From contig JAUWWU010000019.1 in NCBI GenBank assembly GCA_030616695.1, positions 1 to 9,416 of the forward strand: a stretch of 9,416 nucleotides of DNA, in the 5' to 3' direction. A program made the position numbers and the translations under genes. Position 1 is the stretch's first letter. Every line of letters starts with the position of its first letter. This document shows positions 4,724 through 9,416 of the stretch, piece by piece. The stretch is from Candidatus Omnitrophota bacterium. GTDB lineage: Bacteria > Omnitrophota > Gorgyraeia > JAHIPI01. Under the pieces are notes generated by a model, which ran no database searches, was not told the DNA's origin, and saw only the letters and a list, made by a program, of their open reading frames with translations.

Positions 4724-4764
4724 AAAAGCCCGGCGCTTATTATTGAAATGAGTGCTGGGTTTTT
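4724..4764 (+). terminator. Intrinsic terminator of subunit gene C
   Basis: AAAAGCCCGGCGCT (4724-4737) pairs with AGTGCTGGGTTTTT (4751-4764), 14 bp including three G-T wobbles, with a 13-nt loop and T5 at the end. Confidence 0.9.
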
Positions 4765-4777
4765 ATTCTCATACCTC

Positions 4778-4805
4778 TTGACAAAAGCCTATCATATGGT
4801 AAACT
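4778..4805 (+). promoter_or_regulatory. Promoter of the four-gene assembly operon
   Basis: TTGACA (4778-4783), 16-nt spacer ending TGG, then TAAACT (4800-4805). The -10 is weaker than at the subunit genes but the extended -10 is kept. It is the last recognisable promoter before the operon, whose later genes are tightly spaced. Confidence 0.7.
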
Positions 4806-4841
4806 TAACACAAAGGTATAAATTAGGTCTATATAAGCACA

Positions 4842-4868
4842 ATAAATAACAAGGATTCTTTTATTTAT
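4842..4868 (+). promoter_or_regulatory. Hairpin over the translation start of the operon's first gene
   Basis: ATAAATAA (4842-4849) is perfectly complementary to TTATTTAT (4861-4868), which includes the first two bases of the start codon; the only Shine-Dalgarno-like sequence (AAGGA, 4851-4855) lies in the 11-nt loop. The stem is all A-T, so it is weak and could respond to temperature or a binding partner. Confidence 0.45.
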
Positions 4869-5844
4869 GAAAAGAATGAGAAAGACCTCAATCTTTTTAG
4901 CAGGGTATTTGTTCGCTTTATTTTCTATATGCCCCGGCTTAGGACATGCCGCAGAGGCCACTAAGACCGCAGCCGCTTCCGTAACCGTAAATCCGGTCTT
5001 CAGCATAACGGCGGTTCCGCTAAACCTGAATTTCGGAAATGTAGATGTAGAGTATACACCCGATACGCCGGTAAAAGACTTCCAGGTCAATATCTCAAAC
5101 AATCATAATAACCCATGGGGAGTGACAATAAAGACCCTTACTCCGTTGACATCAGGGGCCTATACCATACCAAACGAGAATTTCACCTACTGGGGATACG
5201 GCGGAACAGGCACGTGGGACCTGGGACCGGGCCATCTTGAGACTGACCCGGTTAACCCTTTTTATACACCCCTCTCCACGGATCGCATGACCGACCCTAC
5301 CACCCTTACATTACAATTTGTCGTGAACATACCGCTGGGCCAGGCCGCGGGTGTTTATACAACATCTATACTGCTTACAATGAAGGACCAGTCCACGGAT
5401 GAAGAGATTGAGCAAATTGTATATGCCAGCGTCGGCATACCGCCGGTTTTTTCCATATCGGCAGAGCCGCCGGCTATAAATTTTGGGACAACAAACCCCG
5501 GCGCCACAACAGAGACAAAGAACCTCTATCTTAGCTGTTTGACCAATAACGAAAACCCGTGGAATGTGAGCATGAGGGTGGTATCCGAGTTGACGGCAGG
5601 GGTTTACACTGTGCCGAACGAAAACTTTCACTGGAGGCAGGAAGGGTCATTAAACGGATCCGGGACATGGTATGCCGGGACAGGGTATCTTGACACGCTT
5701 GCTTATAAATTCTATGATTCCGGCCCCGGAGAGGATATAACTATATCTCCGGTAGAGCTCCTTTTAGAATTGGACGTAGCCGTTCCCGCAAATCAGACGA
5801 GGGGGACATACACAACTACTTTGATAGTTACGATGTCCGAATAA
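4867..5844 (+). CDS. Secreted two-domain beta-sandwich protein (tandem duplicated subunit domain)
   Basis: A 325-residue protein with a signal peptide (KRMRKTSIFLAGYLF...GLGHA, cleavage near residue 28). Two tandem copies of the subunit domain follow, at about 38-173 and 187-325. They align motif by motif: FSITAVPLNLNFGN / FSISAEPPAINFGT, NNPWGVTIK / ENPWNVSMR, TIPNENFTYW / TVPNENFHWR, GTGTWDLGPGHLET / GSGTWYAGTGYLDT, and IPLGQAAGVYTTSILLTM / VPANQTRGTYTTTLIVTM. The short linker is DQSTDEEIEQIVYAS. The last strand and NFG motif match spore-coat-U/archaic pilin and WxL-type domains. The first ribosome binding site is poor and may be hidden in a hairpin. As the first gene of the operon with chaperone and barrel, it may be an adaptor, anchor or tip subunit rather than a bulk subunit. 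An alternative start is ATG 4876. Confidence 0.85.
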   Translation: MKRMRKTSIFLAGYLFALFSICPGLGHAAEATKTAAASVTVNPVFSITAVPLNLNFGNVDVEYTPDTPVKDFQVNISNNHNNPWGVTIKTLTPLTSGAYTIPNENFTYWGYGGTGTWDLGPGHLETDPVNPFYTPLSTDRMTDPTTLTLQFVVNIPLGQAAGVYTTSILLTMKDQSTDEEIEQIVYASVGIPPVFSISAEPPAINFGTTNPGATTETKNLYLSCLTNNENPWNVSMRVVSELTAGVYTVPNENFHWRQEGSLNGSGTWYAGTGYLDTLAYKFYDSGPGEDITISPVELLLELDVAVPANQTRGTYTTTLIVTMSE

Positions 5845-5867
5845 AATCCGATAAGGGGAATAATGAG

Positions 5868-6365
5868 ATGAAACGCCTTTTCTTTATTTTGATTGTTTCA
5901 ATAAGCATTGTTGCTTTATATGTTTCACCCACAGATGCCGCTTTTGAATTGACTATTACGCAGCACTCCGAGGGGATACATTTCGGCAATATGGATATGG
6001 GCTCTATAAAATATGATATCCCCAAGAATGGCCTGATCGTGAGCTGTCTTACAGACAGCACTGTCGGCTGGACCCTGGACATAGAAGCCCAGGAAGAACT
6101 TGCAAGCACAAGCGCTTCGGGCCGGCTCTCTACTATCCCGAACGCGATTTTTAGGTGGTACGTGGAAAGCGCCACCCCGGGCAATACCTCATATACGCCC
6201 GAGCAGCGGAATGATTTTCAACTCCGGCGCACTGTCTATACGGGGCTTAACGGCGAGACACAAGCTGACATTACGATGAAGTTTGAATTGGTATTGCCCA
6301 CGCTCTTTCAGGCGGGGACTTATACCATAGGCGCCGACAGAATCGTCTTTACGCTTACGGAATAA
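5868..6365 (+). CDS. Small secreted beta-sandwich subunit D
   Basis: A 165-residue protein with a signal peptide (KRLFFILIVSISIVALYVSPTDA, cleavage near residue 24). The mature part of about 140 residues is one subunit-type domain: LTITQHSEGIHFGNMDMGS (28-46), VGWTLDIEAQEEL (66-78) with the core Trp, TIPNAIFRWYVES (89-101, matching IPNENF.W of the two-domain protein), VYTGLNGETQADITMKFEL (123-141), and LPTLFQAGTYT...IVFTLTE (143-165). It begins 23 nt after the previous stop, with AAGGGG 9 nt before the ATG. It ends in TAATG, overlapping a possible ATG of the next frame. It resembles the two-domain protein more than subunits A-C, so it is probably a minor subunit, such as a tip or initiator. 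That role is inferred. Confidence 0.86.
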   Translation: MKRLFFILIVSISIVALYVSPTDAAFELTITQHSEGIHFGNMDMGSIKYDIPKNGLIVSCLTDSTVGWTLDIEAQEELASTSASGRLSTIPNAIFRWYVESATPGNTSYTPEQRNDFQLRRTVYTGLNGETQADITMKFELVLPTLFQAGTYTIGADRIVFTLTE

Positions 6366-6397
6366 TGATATATTCCGGCTTTAAGGAGAGGAGAAGA

Positions 6398-7498
6398 ATG
6401 AAAAAAATTTTTATATTATGGGTTATTACAGCGATCTGCCTTATATTTTCCGTTTCCGAATCCCATGGTTTTTCACTGAATGTGAGTCCTCCCAGTTTTA
6501 AGACTAGTGTAGAGCCGGGGGGTTCGACCAGTGGTACGATAACCATCCTGAATACAAGCGAGGAAAATATAGCCATTATGGTCTATACGCAGGACTGGCA
6601 GTATAAACCCGACGGCAGTAAGACATTCCGCGCCGCAGGCACCACGCCGCTTTCCTGCGCCAAATGGATACGCATTTTTCCGAAAAAATTTCAGATCGAA
6701 GCGCATGGAAGGATGGCCGTTCAGTACACAATAAGTGTGCCGGAAGACGCGCGGGGCGGATACTATGCCGTGATATTTTCCGAATCGGTCCCCCTTAGCA
6801 AAGAAGGATCGGAAGGAGAAATGACGGTGCGGTTTGCGGGCCGCCTGGGGACGATCGTGTACCTGGATGTAGAAGGGACTGTTATCCGAAAGGCCTCTAT
6901 CGAGTCTTTATCGGTTAAGCCCCCGCAGTCAAATAAACCGCTTGAGATGGACATATCCTACAAAAATAAGGGGAATGTGTACATCGCCGCTAAAGGGACG
7001 TTAAATATTATCGACGAAGAAGGGAATATATTCGGCAGGGAAAAATTCGGCCCAATCAGCACCTTGCCCGGCGATACAAGAGAAACAAAGGTTGAGTGGC
7101 TGGGCGGTCTTGAAGAAGGCGATTATTTAGCCGTTATAACACTGGACATTGGCGCTGATGAGCCCATAGTCGAGGAAAGGGAGTTTAGCATTTCCTACGG
7201 CGGAGCGCTGAAGAGGCTTTCAGTCGACGTATCCGGGCAAAAGCCCTCGTTCTCCGTAGTCGTAAAGAATACGGGCCATTTAAATATAAGAGTAAGCGGA
7301 AGGATCGAAATACTCGGGGAAGGCGGCGAGCCGGTAAAGACTTTGGACCTTAAAAAATCCCTGATCGCGCCCAGAAAAGAAAAGAAGCTGAAAACTGCGC
7401 TCAAAGAGAGTTTACCATTAGGGAGGTATACAGCCAGGGCCGTCGTTTCCATCGGTGACGCAGAATTTACCAAAGAGGAGGCATTTTCCATAAAGTGA
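6398..7498 (+). CDS. Periplasmic chaperone-like multi-Ig protein (PapD/DUF916-like N-terminal half)
   Basis: A 366-residue protein with a signal peptide (KKIFILWVITAICLIFSVSESHG). Residues 25-130 form an Ig domain with chaperone-like features: SLNVSPPSFKTSVEPGG, TITILNTSEENIAIMVY, and KWIRIFPKKFQIEAHGRMAVQYTISVP followed by GGYYAVIFSE. This strand order fits the PapD G1-strand region and also the N-terminal domain of WxL-interacting proteins (DUF916). Residues 140-170 (GRLGTIVYLDVEG) begin a second domain. Residues 170-265 and 272-366 are two related CARDB-like domains (NKGNVYIAAKGTLNIIDEEG / NTGHLNIRVSGRIEILGEGG; GDYLAVITLDIG / GRYTARAVVSIG). Classical PapD chaperones have two domains and about 230 residues, so the duplicated C-terminal part is extra. 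ATG 6398 is preferred over ATG 6365 because AAGGAGAGGAG lies just upstream and the signal peptide starts there. Its likely task is to fold and deliver the subunits; it could also be a surface scaffold. Confidence 0.8.
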   Translation: MKKIFILWVITAICLIFSVSESHGFSLNVSPPSFKTSVEPGGSTSGTITILNTSEENIAIMVYTQDWQYKPDGSKTFRAAGTTPLSCAKWIRIFPKKFQIEAHGRMAVQYTISVPEDARGGYYAVIFSESVPLSKEGSEGEMTVRFAGRLGTIVYLDVEGTVIRKASIESLSVKPPQSNKPLEMDISYKNKGNVYIAAKGTLNIIDEEGNIFGREKFGPISTLPGDTRETKVEWLGGLEEGDYLAVITLDIGADEPIVEEREFSISYGGALKRLSVDVSGQKPSFSVVVKNTGHLNIRVSGRIEILGEGGEPVKTLDLKKSLIAPRKEKKLKTALKESLPLGRYTARAVVSIGDAEFTKEEAFSIK

Positions 7499-7508
7499 AC
7501 CTTCTTAG

Positions 7509-9416
7509 ATGCGCCTGAAGAAAAAGACAGGTTTAGTAATTTTTATTTTGCTCTTCTTCGCTTCTTCGTTGCCGGCTCTTGATGATACCATATTTTCCGA
7601 TACGGGCCGGCCGGAGAGTACGGAAGAGTTGTCTTCAAAAATCGAGTCGTCTCTCCCTTCTATGTCCCCCGAAGATGCCCTTGAACTTGCCGAAGTCATC
7701 CAGCTTATGAGAGAGCTTGAAAGAGAGATATTTCTGACCAACGAGCTTATCGGGATCCGCGAGAAAGCAAAGACGGAAATCCCTGAAGAGCCTGTCGAAG
7801 AGGTTATACTGGCAAAGCAGGTTTCCGAAGAGCCGGAAAGAAGCCTGCCGCGGGAGGAGGGAAGCCTGTTGCCGGAACCCGAAGAAGAGAAAAGACCCGG
7901 AAGGCGCGTTCCCGGGCCGGAGCCTATCAGGGTTCATAAAAAGAAAGAGCTGGAAAAGGGCCGGAGGAGCGTTACTATAGAAATAGAACAGACGGTTATC
8001 GTTCCCGCCGCCGGGCTTAAACGCTTTATGGTCACCGACGGAGATATCCTGCAGGCCTCAAAAATAGAGGCCGATAAGATAGCCGCGACCGGCATGAAAT
8101 TAGGAGAGACCTTTCTCCACATCTGGGACAGCGAAGGAAGGCGCACCATTAAGGTCAAAGTAATCCAAAAAGGTTACGACATTATCGTCAGGGCGAAAGA
8201 GCGGGCCATAGAAGCGGCCAAGATGGATCCTTTTAAAGTAAGGTATTCATTTGACAGGTATCGTTTGAACTCAAGCTCGGTAAACCCTAACAGGTCCTAC
8301 CATCATACAGAGTGGTATCACCGCCTTGCCATTACCGGTGAAACGCCGTGGGGCAGAACAAATTCGCGCTTTCAGTATGAAGGCCGCGAATACGGCGGGG
8401 GAGCAGAAATGGAGCGCGATCTGACGGCATGGGATTTCAACCTGCGCGGCGAAGACATCGAGATATCCATGGGGGACGTAGGCGCGTATTTCTCCGACGT
8501 CAGCTTGCCGGGCACAGGTTACCAGGGATTCAGGTTTAAAAATCCGGATGATAAAAATATAAACTATGACGTCGTTTGGGGCGCCCGGGGAGCCAGGTTG
8601 TGGGGCTACAAGGTCTTAGACTGGACCGACTCAAACTATTTTTGGGGCGCGCGGGGCAGTGTAAAGCCGAATGATATCGTAGATTTTAATACGACGATGC
8701 TCTATTCTCTTGAGGACGAAGAAGACACGGCCGAGTATCTTTATGCCAGCGGAGTCGGATTAAATCTTTTCGATAGAGCGATCAGGATAGAGACCGAGGC
8801 CGCGCGCTCCAAAAGCGAAGAAACAGACCTGCATAACCACGCTTACAAAGTAGATGCCGAGCTCAGGTTAAAAGATTACGATTTTTATCTTAACGGCACT
8901 TATCGGGATATAGACCCCGCGTTTCTTACAGTTACGGGGACGTCTGTCCCGTATGCGGGAGACCTGGGATATTATTTTGACGCGACATATGAGCCCCTTG
9001 ATTATCTAAGCCTCTCGGGAGAGTATGATATATACCGCGACAGGCTCAATTTTAACCCGAGAGAGGACGATAGGTATAATTATAATTGGCGCGGCACATT
9101 GAATTTTTCTTTCCCCTCCGACATGAAGTTCGGTTATACCGTATGGCGCCAGAACCGGGAGGGGACGAGCAGCCTCACCCGGGCATACGGGCAGTCTTAT
9201 CAGGTGACACGCAACTTCTCTTTGCCCGAGCCCCTCAATAATCGCGTAATCCTTAGTCTGCGGTATGAGCCGAGGCTGTACAGGAATCTTAGCAGTGTTA
9301 CCTCCAGCTATAGAGAAAGGACATTCGCGAGCAACATGAGGCTCAATGTCATTAAAAACTTATATTACACCCTCTCGCAGAAGTGGCATTACAGGAGGAT
9401 GCTTGACTCCGGCGAG
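7509..9416 (+). CDS. Outer-membrane barrel with N-terminal secretin-type pilus domain (3' truncated)
   Basis: The frame is open for 636 codons to the window end. Residues 1-23 are a signal peptide (RLKKKTGLVIFILLFFASSLPA). Residues 50-92 look like a helix or coiled coil (PEDALELAEVIQLMRELEREIF). Residues 93-150 are a P/E/R-rich linker. Residues 154-218 match the 'pilus formation protein N-terminal' domain of CpaC/RcpA-type secretins: SVTIEIEQTVIVP, LKRFMVTDGDILQA, IAATGMKLGETFLHIWDSEG, IKVKV. From about residue 244 there are alternating aromatic/polar strands (VRYSFDRY, SRFQYEGREY, WDFNLRGEDIEISMGDV, VVWGARGARL, FYLNGTYRDI, YYFDATYEPL, LSLSGEYDIY, VILSLRYEPRLY), a transmembrane beta-barrel; at least 16 strands seem likely before the cut. 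No secretin core domain is visible. It starts 10 nt after the chaperone stop without an SD, so translation is probably coupled. Likely role: outer-membrane channel or platform for the subunits. Confidence 0.82.
   Translation, partial: MRLKKKTGLVIFILLFFASSLPALDDTIFSDTGRPESTEELSSKIESSLPSMSPEDALELAEVIQLMRELEREIFLTNELIGIREKAKTEIPEEPVEEVILAKQVSEEPERSLPREEGSLLPEPEEEKRPGRRVPGPEPIRVHKKKELEKGRRSVTIEIEQTVIVPAAGLKRFMVTDGDILQASKIEADKIAATGMKLGETFLHIWDSEGRRTIKVKVIQKGYDIIVRAKERAIEAAKMDPFKVRYSFDRYRLNSSSVNPNRSYHHTEWYHRLAITGETPWGRTNSRFQYEGREYGGGAEMERDLTAWDFNLRGEDIEISMGDVGAYFSDVSLPGTGYQGFRFKNPDDKNINYDVVWGARGARLWGYKVLDWTDSNYFWGARGSVKPNDIVDFNTTMLYSLEDEEDTAEYLYASGVGLNLFDRAIRIETEAARSKSEETDLHNHAYKVDAELRLKDYDFYLNGTYRDIDPAFLTVTGTSVPYAGDLGYYFDATYEPLDYLSLSGEYDIYRDRLNFNPREDDRYNYNWRGTLNFSFPSDMKFGYTVWRQNREGTSSLTRAYGQSYQVTRNFSLPEPLNNRVILSLRYEPRLYRNLSSVTSSYRERTFASNMRLNVIKNLYYTLSQKWHYRRMLDSGE

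Noticed and set aside
4740..5102. Minus-strand open frame of 120 codons across the operon promoter
   Set aside because: It overlaps a clear terminator, promoter and signal-peptide coding region on the plus strand; no promoter or ribosome binding site on the minus strand.
6365..6397. ATG 6365 overlapping the previous stop as the chaperone start
   Set aside because: It would put eleven charged residues before the signal peptide; ATG 6398 has a strong ribosome binding site and starts the signal peptide directly.
7505..8158. Three minus-strand open frames
   Set aside because: All are shadows of the long plus-strand outer-membrane protein gene, whose signal peptide, domain and barrel pattern are coherent.
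1..9416. tRNA, rRNA, insertion sequence or attachment site
   Set aside because: No cloverleaf, rRNA signature, transposase or terminal inverted repeats were seen; the hairpin pair lacks integron attC core sites.

Overview
The window looks like a chromosomal segment of a diderm (Gram-negative type) bacterium. Evidence for an outer membrane is a run of Sec signal peptides, a beta-barrel outer-membrane protein and periplasmic Ig-fold proteins. Base composition is moderate, and intergenic regions are clearly more AT-rich than genes. An uncultivated phylum such as Omnitrophota would fit this mix, but that is an impression and no marker gene in the window proves it.

Layout. (1) 2-1000: the 3' end of a secreted protein with an Ig-like domain and a pectin-lyase-type beta-helix, closed by a terminator. 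(2) 1100-1657: folE, GTP cyclohydrolase I, apparently leaderless. (3) 1656-1788: two hairpins with unrelated stems but the same 19-nt apical sequence. Read on the minus strand, the loops copy the anti-Shine-Dalgarno tail of 16S rRNA. (4) 2061-1789 (minus): a 90-residue secreted orphan behind a GEMM-I (c-di-GMP-I) riboswitch and an intrinsic terminator. (5) 2448-4662: three single-gene units, each with its own strong promoter, ribosome binding site and terminator. They encode divergent members of one secreted beta-sandwich family. (6) 4867-9416: a four-gene operon made of a two-domain member of the family, a small member, a multi-Ig periplasmic chaperone-like protein, and an outer-membrane protein that joins a secretin-type pilus N-domain to a beta-barrel and runs off the window.

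How the parts fit. The five beta-sandwich proteins (six domains) share an N..W core motif, an IP..F motif and a closing P..Q..G.Y..TMT strand. This recalls spore-coat-U/archaic pilin and WxL domains. With a chaperone-like protein and an outer-membrane barrel next to them, the simplest model is a chaperone-usher-like surface fibre or coat system whose outer-membrane part is not a classical usher. The riboswitch gene and two subunit genes share an 18-nt promoter/start-site sequence, which suggests one regulatory circuit, possibly tied to c-di-GMP and the motile-to-sessile switch. All functional statements rest on reading motifs by eye; no database search was run.
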